From Alphaproteobacteria bacterium (GTDB taxonomy: Bacteria > Pseudomonadota > Alphaproteobacteria > Micropepsales > Micropepsaceae): 64,000 nt of DNA. Shown one piece after another: positions 26,349 to 34,572 of the stretch. The stretch lies in contig JAFKFG010000010.1 in the NCBI GenBank assembly GCA_017307355.1, positions 111,196 to 175,195 of the forward strand. The letters are read 5' to 3'. Under the pieces are notes generated by a model. It was not told the DNA's origin. It saw only the letters and a program-made list of their open reading frames with translations, and made no database searches. Every line of letters begins with the position of its first letter. Position 1 is the first letter of the stretch. The position numbers and the translations under genes were made by a program.

Positions 26349-26942
26349 CTAGATGATCTCGACGCGATCCACTTCCACGCCCTTGTTGCCTTGGCGCGTG
26401 GAGTAGCGAATCCGCTGATCCGGCTCGACCGCCTGGACGCCGGAACGGCGCAAGGCGCTGGCGTGCAGATAGATGTCGCCCGAACCGGAATCCGGCATCA
26501 CAAAGCCGAAGCCCTTCTGGTCGTTGAAGAACTTGATCTTGCCTTCGACCATGGGGCCGGACGGCGCATTGTGGTCGCGATAGCCGCCCCGGCCGCCGAA
26601 GCGGTCGCCGCCGCCGAACCGGTCGCCCCCGAAACGGTCGCCGCCGCCGAAGTCCCGGCGCGGGCCGCGCGGGGAGGGCGCCTCGGCCGTGGACAGGTCG
26701 ACGCTATGGACATTGACCACCTGCAGGCCGCGCTGGGAATCCGCCAGGTCGCAGACGATGGTGGCGCCCTGGGGTACTTCGCTGTGCCCGACCGCTTGTA
26801 ATGTGGAGGCATGACAGAAGGCATCGCCCCCGTCATTCAGGGTGACGAATCCGTACCCCTTGGTCGCGTTGAACCATTTCACTTTGCCCGTCGCAGAAGT
26901 CCGCGCGAGGGCTTTGGAGCCTTCGTTGTCGTAATGTGCCAT
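26349..26942 (-). CDS. Dual cold-shock-domain protein
   Basis: A 197-residue protein with two cold-shock OB folds. Domain 1 (about 18-82) shows GKVKWFNATKGYGFVTLNDG and DAFCHAS; domain 2 (about 130-197) shows GKIKFFNDQKGFGFVMPD and DIYLHAS. They are joined by a glycine/arginine/aspartate-rich linker with repeated GGGDRFGG units, typical of nucleic acid-binding disorder. Two-domain CSPs of this kind are common in alphaproteobacteria and bind single-stranded RNA/DNA. The ATG at 26942 (MAHYDNEG) is chosen because the first domain begins soon after; the longer frame adds nothing recognisable. It is divergent from a DEAD-box helicase, a sensible RNA-remodelling pair. Confidence 0.92.
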   Translation of the reverse strand: MAHYDNEGSKALARTSATGKVKWFNATKGYGFVTLNDGGDAFCHASTLQAVGHSEVPQGATIVCDLADSQRGLQVVNVHSVDLSTAEAPSPRGPRRDFGGGDRFGGDRFGGGDRFGGRGGYRDHNAPSGPMVEGKIKFFNDQKGFGFVMPDSGSGDIYLHASALRRSGVQAVEPDQRIRYSTRQGNKGVEVDRVEII

Positions 26943-27294
26943 TTGAACCGACGCCACACCCAAGCCGGTTGATAACAGAACGCCCCCACGTCCGGCTGCG
27001 GGCAGGGCGCTATCCAGCGTATGATGACTACAGAAACACGAAAGTCGCAAGCGAGGTTAAGAGAAGGTTGCAGCCGCAGAAATCCTGACTTTTTTGCTGC
27101 ACTGCAAAATAAACTTGACTTTAAAGGACTTGGCGCCGATATAGCGCCTATCCCAGTGCGACCGCACAAAGGTCTTAGGGCCGTCATCGCCGGGATTATT
27201 TCGAACCTCCGTTCCCTCCAGTGTGCGTGGAAGACGGCAACAGCCGTTCCCCCGTGCGCCTCTGCGCGCGGACTTCCGGTTTTTAAGGACTACA
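26943..27294. promoter_or_regulatory. 352-base intergenic leader region between cold-shock and helicase genes
   Basis: No gene is visible. The segment is locally AT-rich around 27040-27130 and must hold divergent promoters. The helicase side would have a leader of about 145 bases if the promoter at 27115 is used; the cold-shock side may also have a long leader. Long structured leaders are common for cold-shock genes, but I cannot derive a specific fold. Confidence 0.4.
27115..27143 (+). promoter_or_regulatory. Putative sigma-70 promoter for the helicase gene
   Basis: TTGACT (27115-27120) is followed after 17 bases by GATATA (27138-27143). The -35 hexamer and spacing are good and the -10 element is imperfect. 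It points to the DEAD-box gene starting at 27295. Confidence 0.45.
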
Positions 27295-28599
27295 GTGACT
27301 GACGTGACATTTGCCTCGCTTGGCGTTGCCGAGCCGATCCTCCGCGCCCTGGCCGCGGAAAACTACACCCACCCCACCCCGATCCAGGCCCGCGCCATCC
27401 CGGCGCTGCTGGCGGGTCGCGACCTGCTGGGCATTGCCCAGACCGGCACCGGCAAGACCGCCGCGTTCGGCCTGCCCCTGCTGCAGAAGCTGTCCATCGG
27501 CCATGTGCCGCCCCGCCCCCGCGAAGCCAAGGCCCTGATCCTGGCGCCCACCCGCGAGCTGGCCGTGCAGATCGAGGAGAGCCTTCGGACCTACGGAAAA
27601 TTTCTCAACCTCAAGCGCGCCGTGATCCTGGGCGGCGTCAGCCAGAATGCCCAGATCAACGCCATGAAGAATGGCGTGGACATCCTGGTGGCGACGCCGG
27701 GCCGTCTGCTGGATCTGGTGCAGCAGAAGCATATCCGCCTCGATGCCGTACAGGTCTTCATCGTCGATGAAGCCGACCGCATGCTGGACATGGGCTTCAT
27801 CCGCGACGTGCGCAAGATCGTGGCGCAGCTGCCGCGCGAACGGCAGTCGATGCTGTTCTCCGCCACCATGCCGGACGATATCGTCAAGCTGGTGGGCGAC
27901 ATGCTGAAATCGCCGGAGCGGATCGAAGTCACGCCGCAAGGCCGCACCGCCGACCGCATCGAGCAGAAGCTCTATTATGTGCCGATGCCGCAGAAGCGCC
28001 AGCTGCTGAGCGCTCTGTTGAAGGACGAAGCGATGAACCGCGTGATCGTCTTCACCCGCACCAAGCATGGTGCCAACCGCGTGGCCGAGCATCTGAGCAA
28101 GACCGGCGTGGTGGCCGAAGCCATTCACGGCAACAAAAGCCAGAATGCCCGCCAGCGGGCCCTGGAGATGTTCCGCAGCGGCAAGGCGCGCGTGCTGGTG
28201 GCGACCGACATCGCCGCCCGCGGCATCGACATCGACGACATCTCGCATGTGATCAATTTCGAGCTGCCCAACGAGCCGGAAAGCTATGTCCACCGCATCG
28301 GCCGCACCGCACGGGCGGGCGGAGAGGGCATCGCGATCTCTTTCTGCGATGCCTCGGAGCGCGATTATCTGCGCGACATCGAGCGGCTCATCCGCAATAA
28401 GATCACGGCTCTGCCGCATGATCTGCCGGAAATGACCGAAGCCCAGAAGGCCCAGGCCGAAGAGCCGCGCCGTCCGCATGGCCATCGCCATGGCAAGCCG
28501 GGACACAAATTCGGCGGGCACAAGCCCGGCGGCGGTGGTCCGGCCAAGAAGCGCAATGGCTCGCGGGCTCATTGGAACCGCAAGCGGGACGCCGCCTGA
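27295..28599 (+). CDS. DEAD-box ATP-dependent RNA helicase (RhlE-like)
   Basis: A 434-residue RNA helicase. Motifs in order: FASLGVAEPILRAL with a Q-motif PTPIQARAIP, motif I AQTGTGKTAAF, PTRELAVQI, TPGRLLDL, DEADRMLDMGF, SAT in LFSATMP, VIVFTRTKHGANRVA, ATDIAARGIDID and HRIGRTARAG. The tail after about 385 is rich in His, Gly and Lys (GHRHGKPGHKFGGHKPGGGG), as in RhlE proteins that bind ribosomal or degradosome RNA. The GTG at 27295 has AAGGA five bases upstream; a second GTG at 27304 is possible. yaiI follows 6 bases later. Confidence 0.94.
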   Translation: MTDVTFASLGVAEPILRALAAENYTHPTPIQARAIPALLAGRDLLGIAQTGTGKTAAFGLPLLQKLSIGHVPPRPREAKALILAPTRELAVQIEESLRTYGKFLNLKRAVILGGVSQNAQINAMKNGVDILVATPGRLLDLVQQKHIRLDAVQVFIVDEADRMLDMGFIRDVRKIVAQLPRERQSMLFSATMPDDIVKLVGDMLKSPERIEVTPQGRTADRIEQKLYYVPMPQKRQLLSALLKDEAMNRVIVFTRTKHGANRVAEHLSKTGVVAEAIHGNKSQNARQRALEMFRSGKARVLVATDIAARGIDIDDISHVINFELPNEPESYVHRIGRTARAGGEGIAISFCDASERDYLRDIERLIRNKITALPHDLPEMTEAQKAQAEEPRRPHGHRHGKPGHKFGGHKPGGGGPAKKRNGSRAHWNRKRDAA

Positions 28600-28605
28600 T
28601 CCCAC

Positions 28606-29058
28606 ATGACGGCGATCTTTGTCGATGGCGATGCCTGTCCGGTGAAGGCCGAGATCGAAAAGGTCGCCACCCGGCACGGGCTTGAGGTCACCATCGTCAG
28701 CAACGGCGGATTGCGCCCATCGGCCAATCCGCTGATCTGCCATGTGATGGTGCCCGACGGGCCCGATGCCGCCGACGACTGGATCGCCGGGCATATCGGT
28801 CCCAAAGACATCGCCGTCACCGCCGATATTCCGCTGGCGTCGCGCTGCCTTGAGAAAGGCGCGCGCGTCATCGGTCCCAACGGCAAGCCCTTCACCGACG
28901 ACAATGTCGGCATGGCGCTGGGGATGCGCGAACTGAGCCGTCATTTGCGCGAAGTGACGGGCGGACAGACCCATCATGCGGGTTTTTCCAAGCAGGACCG
29001 TTCGCGGTTCCTGGGCGAACTGGAAAATTGCATCCAGGCCCTGAAGCGCGCAGGTTAG
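28606..29058 (+). CDS. YaiI/YqxD family protein (UPF0178)
   Basis: A 150-residue protein of the YaiI/YqxD family (DUF188), a PIN-like fold of unknown biochemical function. Characteristic segments are FVDGDACPVKAEIEKVA at the N-terminus, DIAVTADIPLASRCLEKGA near 70, IGPNGKPFTDDNVGMALG, and GGQTHHAGFSKQDRSRFLGELE near the end. It starts 6 bases after the helicase stop, so it is probably cotranscribed, and ends 5 bases before the selO start. Confidence 0.93.
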   Translation: MTAIFVDGDACPVKAEIEKVATRHGLEVTIVSNGGLRPSANPLICHVMVPDGPDAADDWIAGHIGPKDIAVTADIPLASRCLEKGARVIGPNGKPFTDDNVGMALGMRELSRHLREVTGGQTHHAGFSKQDRSRFLGELENCIQALKRAG

Positions 29059-29063
29059 GGGCG

Positions 29064-30512
29064 ATGTCGCAAGCCCCCGCGAAAACCAAATCCTTCGGCC
29101 TCAAGCTGGAAAATCATTATGCCCGGCTGCCGGGTGAATTTTACACGCGCATGCCGGCGGAGCGGGTGGGCGAACCCCGGCTGCTGCATGCCAATCCCAA
29201 AGCCGCCGCTTTGATCGGGCTCGATCCGGCCGCCTTTTCCGATCCGGATTTCGTGCGGGTCTTTTCCGGCCACGCCAAGCTGGGCGATTTCGAGCCTTTG
29301 GCGATGGTCTATTCCGGGCACCAGTTCGGCGTCTGGGCGGGACAGTTGGGCGATGGCCGCGCGCTTCTGATCGGCCAGGCGCGGGGCGCATCCGGCGAAT
29401 TGTGGGACGTGCAGCTGAAGGGCGCCGGGATGACGCCCTATTCGCGCTTCGCCGATGGCCGCGCCGTGATGCGCTCCACCATCCGCGAATATCTGGGCAG
29501 CGAAGCCATCGCGGCTTTGGGCATTCCCACCAGCCGCGCGCTTTCGATCATCGCCACCGGCGAGAGTGTGATGCGCGAAATGCCGGAGCCGGGCGCCATC
29601 CTCACGCGTCTGGCCCGTAGCCATGTCCGCTTCGGGCATTTCGAGCATTTCCATCATCGCGGCAAGCACGAACAGGTGCGGCTTCTGGCCGATCATGTGA
29701 TCGGCGAATATTTCCCCGATTTTGCGGGCGATCATGCCGGCTGGTTCGGTGAGGTGGTCAAACGCACCGCCGAGCTGATGGCGGATTGGATGGCGGCGGG
29801 TTTTGCCCATGGGGTGATGAACACCGACAATATGTCCATCCTGGGCTTGACCCTGGACTATGGGCCGTACGGTTTTCTCGATGCCTATGATCCGGATTTC
29901 ATCTGCAACCATACCGACGAAGGCGGGCGCTATTCTTTTTCCAACCAGCCCGGCATCGGGCATTGGAACCTGCGGGCGCTGGCGGTGGCGCTGTCCAGCC
30001 TGATCGACAGCGACATGCTGGTGGAAAAGCTGAACGGCTATGAAGCGATTTTCGTCGCCCGCTTCCGGGCCCTGATGCGGGCCAAGCTGGGGCTGGTGCA
30101 GGAAGAGGCGGGCGACGACGATCTGATCCGGGCGCTGCTGCGCCTGATGGCCAAGACCCGCGCCGACTATGCCCAGAGCTTCCGAGGCCTCACCCGCACC
30201 GATGAGGACTGGCTGTTCCTGTTCGGCCTGGCCCGCGAGGAAGCCCTGGCCTGGCGCGAAACCTACCGCACCCGCATGGACGGGGAGGGCGACCGCCGCG
30301 CCGCCATGGATGCGGTCAATCCCAAATATACCTTGCGCAACTGGGTGGCCGAAACCGCGATCCGGGCGGTCGAGGATCGGGGTGATTCCGGCCCCCTGGA
30401 CCGCATTCTGAAGCTTGTTCAGAGGCCCTATGACGAGCATCGGGGCGAGGACGCCCTGTCCGAGCCGCCGGCCCCGGAATTTGCCGGGCTTTCGGTCTCC
30501 TGTTCCTCATAA
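29064..30512 (+). CDS. selO: SelO family protein adenylyltransferase (YdiU)
   Basis: A 482-residue pseudokinase-fold enzyme of the YdiU/SelO family, known to transfer AMP from ATP to protein hydroxyls in redox stress. Seen here are [40 protein letters not shown] with the conserved lysine, [36 protein letters not shown] with the metal-binding Asn/Asp, and [12 protein letters not shown]. The protein ends in CSS, matching the position of the selenocysteine-Ser-Ser tail of animal SelO, with cysteine in place of selenocysteine. The ATG at 29064 is chosen because it avoids overlap with yaiI. Confidence 0.95.
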   Translation: MSQAPAKTKSFGLKLENHYARLPGEFYTRMPAERVGEPRLLHANPKAAALIGLDPAAFSDPDFVRVFSGHAKLGDFEPLAMVYSGHQFGVWAGQLGDGRALLIGQARGASGELWDVQLKGAGMTPYSRFADGRAVMRSTIREYLGSEAIAALGIPTSRALSIIATGESVMREMPEPGAILTRLARSHVRFGHFEHFHHRGKHEQVRLLADHVIGEYFPDFAGDHAGWFGEVVKRTAELMADWMAAGFAHGVMNTDNMSILGLTLDYGPYGFLDAYDPDFICNHTDEGGRYSFSNQPGIGHWNLRALAVALSSLIDSDMLVEKLNGYEAIFVARFRALMRAKLGLVQEEAGDDDLIRALLRLMAKTRADYAQSFRGLTRTDEDWLFLFGLAREEALAWRETYRTRMDGEGDRRAAMDAVNPKYTLRNWVAETAIRAVEDRGDSGPLDRILKLVQRPYDEHRGEDALSEPPAPEFAGLSVSCSS

Positions 30513-30579
30513 AAACGCGGTTTTGACCTGCGAAAAACGGGTGGCAGGGCGGGGGCCAAATGAGTATGGTCCGGCCGCC

Positions 30580-31185
30580 ATGGAACCCTTCAAAAAGCTG
30601 GACGGCATCGCCGCCCCCCTCAACATGATCAATGTCGACACCGACATGATCATCCCCAAGCAATTCCTCAAAACCATCCGCCGCACTGGCCTGGGCAAGG
30701 CCCTGTTCGACGAGATGCGCTACAAGCAGGACGGCAGCGAGAATCCGGACTTCGTGCTGAACAAGCCGGCCTATCGCAAGGCGCAGATCCTGGTGACGGG
30801 CGAGAATTTCGGCTGCGGCTCCAGCCGCGAGCATGCGCCCTGGGCGCTGCTCGATTTCGGCATCCGCTGCGTGATCGCGCCCAGTTTCGCGGACATCTTC
30901 TACAACAATTGCTTCAAGAACGGCATTCTGCCGATCAAGCTGCCGCAGGAGATCGTGGACAAGCTGATGGACGATGCCGAGCGCGGCGCCAATGCCCGCA
31001 TCTCGGTCGATCTGGAAGCGATGGAAATCCGCGGTCCCGATGGCGGCATGGTCAAGTTCGAGGTGGACGCATTCCGCCGCCAGTGCCTGCTGAACGGGTG
31101 GGACGATATCGGTCTCACCTTGCGCGACGAAGACAAGATCACGGCGTATGAAGCGCGGCACAAAGCCGACGCGCCCTGGCTGTAA
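30580..31185 (+). CDS. leuD: 3-isopropylmalate dehydratase small subunit
   Basis: A 201-residue LeuD, the small subunit of the aconitase-like enzyme that isomerises 2- to 3-isopropylmalate in leucine synthesis (and citramalate in the CimA route). [26 protein letters not shown] is the normal N-terminus; [17 protein letters not shown] near 78-95 is the swivelling-domain signature. The large subunit gene leuC is not in the window. leuB starts 10 bases after the stop with GAGGACG in between, so the two form an operon. The ATG at 30580 is in-frame within a longer open frame that has no support. Confidence 0.95.
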   Translation: MEPFKKLDGIAAPLNMINVDTDMIIPKQFLKTIRRTGLGKALFDEMRYKQDGSENPDFVLNKPAYRKAQILVTGENFGCGSSREHAPWALLDFGIRCVIAPSFADIFYNNCFKNGILPIKLPQEIVDKLMDDAERGANARISVDLEAMEIRGPDGGMVKFEVDAFRRQCLLNGWDDIGLTLRDEDKITAYEARHKADAPWL

Positions 31186-31194
31186 GAGGACGAC

Positions 31195-32295
31195 ATGCAC
31201 AATATCCTATTGACGCCGGGCGATGGCATCGGCCCCGAAGTGATGGACGCGACCCAGCGGGTGCTGGGCTGGTACGGCCAGAACCGCAATTTCGGCTACA
31301 CGCTGGAAGAGGGCCTGATCGGCGGCACCGCCTTCGAAAAGACCGGCCGTTCCGATCCCGATGACACGATCGAAAAGGCGAAGAAGGCCGATGCCGTGCT
31401 GTTCGGCGCGGTGGGCGGCCCGCAATGGGACTCTCTGCCGTTCGCCCAGAAGCCGGAGCGGGGCCTGCTGCGTCTGCGCAAGGATCTGGAGCTGTTCGCC
31501 AATCTACGCCCGGCGCTGTGCTTCGATGCGTTGAAGGATGCCTCCAGCCTCAAGCCCGAAATCGTCTCCGGTCTCGATATCCTGATCGTGCGGGAACTGA
31601 CGGGCGGCGTTTACTTCGGCGAGCCCAAGGAAACCACCACCTTGCCGGACGGCCAGAAGCGCGCCGTGGATACCCAGGTCTATACCACCTCGGAAATCGC
31701 CCGCATCGCCCGCGTCGCCTTCGAACTGGCACGCTTGCGCGGCAATCGCGTCGCCTCGGCGGAAAAGTCGAATGTGATGGTGACCGGCGTGCTGTGGCGC
31801 GAAGTGGTGAGCAAGGTGCACAAGGAGGAGTTCCCCGATGTGCAGCTCGCCCATGTGCTGGCGGACAATTGCGCCATGCAGCTGGTGCGCAATCCCAAGC
31901 AATATGACGTGATCGTCACCGACAATCTGTTCGGCGATGTGCTGTCGGACGAAGCGGCGCAGCTCACCGGGTCCATCGGCATGCTGCCGTCCGCCTCGCT
32001 GGGCGCCAAGATCAACGGCAAGCAGGCGGCGCTGTACGAGCCCATCCATGGCAGCGCGCCGGATATCGCCGGCAAGGGCCTGGCCAATCCCATCGCCTCC
32101 ATTCTCTCTTTCGCCATGTGCCTGCGTTATTCCTTCGGCCGGGTCGAGGACGCGGTGCTGCTGGAGAAGGCGGTGGAACGGGTGCTGGCCGACGGCTATC
32201 GCACCGGCGACATCATGCAGCCGGGGATGAACCAGGTGGGCACCACCGCCATGACGGACGCGATCCTCAAGGCGCTGGCGAAACTGTCCGCGTAG
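31195..32295 (+). CDS. leuB: 3-isopropylmalate dehydrogenase
   Basis: A 366-residue NAD-dependent beta-decarboxylating dehydrogenase, third enzyme of leucine synthesis and also able to serve the citramalate route. Motifs are [13 protein letters not shown] at the N-terminus, [24 protein letters not shown] near 80, [15 protein letters not shown] near 135 and [29 protein letters not shown] near 245, which carries the metal-binding aspartates. Directly downstream of leuD. It ends close to a palindromic element that separates it from the convergent PKHD gene. Confidence 0.97.
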   Translation: MHNILLTPGDGIGPEVMDATQRVLGWYGQNRNFGYTLEEGLIGGTAFEKTGRSDPDDTIEKAKKADAVLFGAVGGPQWDSLPFAQKPERGLLRLRKDLELFANLRPALCFDALKDASSLKPEIVSGLDILIVRELTGGVYFGEPKETTTLPDGQKRAVDTQVYTTSEIARIARVAFELARLRGNRVASAEKSNVMVTGVLWREVVSKVHKEEFPDVQLAHVLADNCAMQLVRNPKQYDVIVTDNLFGDVLSDEAAQLTGSIGMLPSASLGAKINGKQAALYEPIHGSAPDIAGKGLANPIASILSFAMCLRYSFGRVEDAVLLEKAVERVLADGYRTGDIMQPGMNQVGTTAMTDAILKALAKLSA

Positions 32296-32296
32296 A

Positions 32297-32340
32297 GCGG
32301 TTCCAGGAAAAGTGTGTAACGGTTTTCCGTCCGGAACCGC
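32297..32340. terminator. Long palindrome between convergent leuB and PKHD genes
   Basis: GCGGTTCC (32297-32304) pairs with GGAACCGC (32333-32340), and internally GGAAAA (32306-32311) pairs with TTTTCC (32323-32328). Together they form an extended hairpin 1 base after the leuB stop and 6 bases before the end of the convergent gene. It is well placed as a bidirectional terminator, and its look resembles dispersed palindromes known from alphaproteobacterial genomes. Confidence 0.7.
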
Positions 32341-32346
32341 GACAAG

Positions 32347-33024
32347 CTAAGACGCGGACCAGAGCCGTTTCAGATTCTGCATCACCACTTCCAGCCGGAC
32401 GCGGCTGGCATAGTCCATCTTGGCGCCTTCCTGCGCCAGCACATCCTGAATCTCGAACAGCAGGTTGCGCTGGCGCTCCTCGGGGATGAGGCTTTCGATG
32501 AAAGTGATGGACACCAGCCTGGTGCCTGATGTCACCGGCCGCACTTCGTGCAGCAGGGTCGAGGGATAGACAAAGGCTTCGCCCGGCCCGCCTTTGATCT
32601 TGATCGGCATGGTGCCCATGTGCAGCACCAGCTCGCCGCCTTCATAGCTGGCCGGATCGTTGAGAAAGATGGTGCAGGACAGGTCCGAGCGCAGCTGATA
32701 GGCGCCCGATTGCGCATGGATGGACATGAATGCAGTGTCCGCATGGGCGCCATATTTCATTCCCGGCTCGTAACGGCTGAGCAGTGGCGGCGCGATGCGC
32801 TTGGGGAACGCGAATTCGCGGAACGGGCGGCAACGCTGAAACGCTTCCACCACGATCTGGGCGGATTCCAGATAGCGCGGATCGCTCTGGTCGGCTTGCA
32901 GGTTGATCTTGGTTGTGTTGGCGGGGTTGGAAAGCCGGCCTTCCACGAAATTGAGCTGGTCCGCCAGCTGCACCAGGCGCGCAACTTCCGCCGGTTTCAA
33001 AAAGTCGCTTATTTCCTGGAACAT
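32347..33024 (-). CDS. PKHD-type Fe(II)/2-oxoglutarate dioxygenase (PiuC/YbiX-like)
   Basis: A 225-residue member of the PKHD hydroxylase family, often iron-regulated next to siderophore receptors. The double-stranded beta-helix contains the iron ligands in GAHADTAF (His, Asp), the second histidine in LLHEVRPV, and the 2-oxoglutarate-binding arginine in GTRLVSITFIES; EGGELVLHMG lies between them. The start ATG at 33024 gives MFQEISDFLKPAEV, the usual family beginning. No TonB receptor lies beside it here, so an iron link is not supported by context. Confidence 0.9.
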   Translation of the reverse strand: MFQEISDFLKPAEVARLVQLADQLNFVEGRLSNPANTTKINLQADQSDPRYLESAQIVVEAFQRCRPFREFAFPKRIAPPLLSRYEPGMKYGAHADTAFMSIHAQSGAYQLRSDLSCTIFLNDPASYEGGELVLHMGTMPIKIKGGPGEAFVYPSTLLHEVRPVTSGTRLVSITFIESLIPEERQRNLLFEIQDVLAQEGAKMDYASRVRLEVVMQNLKRLWSAS

Positions 33025-33339
33025 GAACCCCCCATTTCCGTGCGGGAAACCATAGCAAAGCAACGCATGCCTGCCCATGCGCGGGCTGCAATGGACCGTG
33101 TTTCAAAGAAACCCTTCGTAAACATGGGCAAAAGGTAATTCTCCTGACCATTTGTGCGTGAGGTTGGCGACAATTGTGAGTGACTCTGACGCTAGGAAAT
33201 GATGCGCCGCAAAGGAACATTCTCGGGAGCGGCCGGTTATTGCCGACGGTGACAAGCGATCCGGACGCGGTAGCCAGCCACCGTGCGGATGGGTCGCGGC
33301 GCAAAGCGTCATGCGTCACTCATGCAAGGCCCGGTGCAT
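33025..33339. other. Intergenic region without visible genes
   Basis: These 315 bases separate the divergent PKHD gene and RND operon. I see no coherent reading frame, RNA fold or strong promoter hexamers. Both promoters must lie here. Confidence 0.5.
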
Positions 33340-34572
33340 ATGTCGGTCAGCGAATTTCTTCCATCCGGGGTTGCCAAAGATAAGACGGCTGAGGGCCACA
33401 CATCCTCACGCGCGCGCTGGTTGCTGATCGGGCTCGGCCTGTTGCTGCTGGCCGCATTGCTGTGGTTCGCCATCTCCTATCTGTTCCCCGCCAAGCCGCA
33501 TGTGTCGCCGCCTGCGCCGGTCCGCACCGCGCTGGCGATGAAAAAGGATGTCGATGTGGTGCAGACCACCATCGGCACGGTGGTGTCACCCGCCACCGTG
33601 CAGGTCACCGCCCAGGTCCAGGGCAAGCTGCTCACCGCCTATTTTCAGGAAGGCCAACTGGTGCACAAAGGCGATCCCTTGTTCCTGATCGATCCTGCGC
33701 CGTTCCAGAACGCGCTGGCGCAGGCGCGGGCGCAGCTGGCCAAGGACACCGCCACGGCCGAGGCGGCCGCGAACGACCAGCGGCGCTACACCGCGCTCTT
33801 TGCCCAGAACGCGATCTCCCAGCAGCAGCGCGATCAGGCGGTGGCGACCGCCCGGGCCGATGCCGCAACTGTGGAAGCGGACAAGGCCGCCGCGAACATC
33901 GCTGCCGAAAATCTGGGCTATACCCGCATCCTGTCGCCCATCGACGGCAAGACCGGGCCCATTTTGATTCAGCCCGGCAACCTGATCACCGTGGCGGGCA
34001 CCGCGCCTTTGGTGAGCATCACCCAGATCCAGCCGATCAAGCTGTCCTTCTTCCTGCCACAGGGGCAGCTCACCCAGATTCAAAATCAGCTGGCGGCGGG
34101 CAAGCTGCAGGCCGTGGTGCCGATGCCGGGCGCGCCGGACGGGAAGGAACAGGCCAAGGTCGATTTCATTTCCAACGCCGTGGTCGCCAACACCGGTACC
34201 ATCGAACTGCGCGCCACGTTCCAGAATGCGGATCAGCGGCTGGTGCCGGGCCAGAGCGTCAATGTCGGCGTCACCCTCAACCAGATCGCGGGCGCCACGG
34301 TTGTGCCCCGCGACGCCGTCAATGTGGGGCCGGACTCCAGCTATGTTTATGTGGTGGACAAGGACAATGTCGTGTCCTCCAAGACCGTCAAGGTGCTGAA
34401 CGATGATGGAACGGTCGATGCCATTCAGGGCGATGTGAAGCCCGGCGACCAGGTGGTGGTGGAAGGCCAGCTGCGCATCGTGCCCGGCGCCAAGGTTCAG
34501 ATCCGCAACAATGCCCAACGAAATAATGAAGCTGCGCGGGCGTCGCACATGGCGTCCGACATGCCGTCATGA
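33340..34572 (+). CDS. RND efflux periplasmic adaptor subunit
   Basis: A 410-residue membrane fusion protein of the MdtA/AcrA type. A single hydrophobic helix (WLLIGLGLLLLAALLWFAIS, about 27-46) anchors it. The lipoyl halves flank an alpha-hairpin of about 100-170 (LAQARAQLAKDTATAEAAAN), followed by beta-barrel and membrane-proximal domains with the motif YTRILSPIDGKTGPILIQPG. The ATG at 33340 begins MSVSEFLPSG. It overlaps the RND permease start by 4 bases (ATGA), the usual arrangement. An outer-membrane channel is missing here; the NodT-type protein at 54 kb might be used. Confidence 0.93.
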   Translation: MSVSEFLPSGVAKDKTAEGHTSSRARWLLIGLGLLLLAALLWFAISYLFPAKPHVSPPAPVRTALAMKKDVDVVQTTIGTVVSPATVQVTAQVQGKLLTAYFQEGQLVHKGDPLFLIDPAPFQNALAQARAQLAKDTATAEAAANDQRRYTALFAQNAISQQQRDQAVATARADAATVEADKAAANIAAENLGYTRILSPIDGKTGPILIQPGNLITVAGTAPLVSITQIQPIKLSFFLPQGQLTQIQNQLAAGKLQAVVPMPGAPDGKEQAKVDFISNAVVANTGTIELRATFQNADQRLVPGQSVNVGVTLNQIAGATVVPRDAVNVGPDSSYVYVVDKDNVVSSKTVKVLNDDGTVDAIQGDVKPGDQVVVEGQLRIVPGAKVQIRNNAQRNNEAARASHMASDMPS

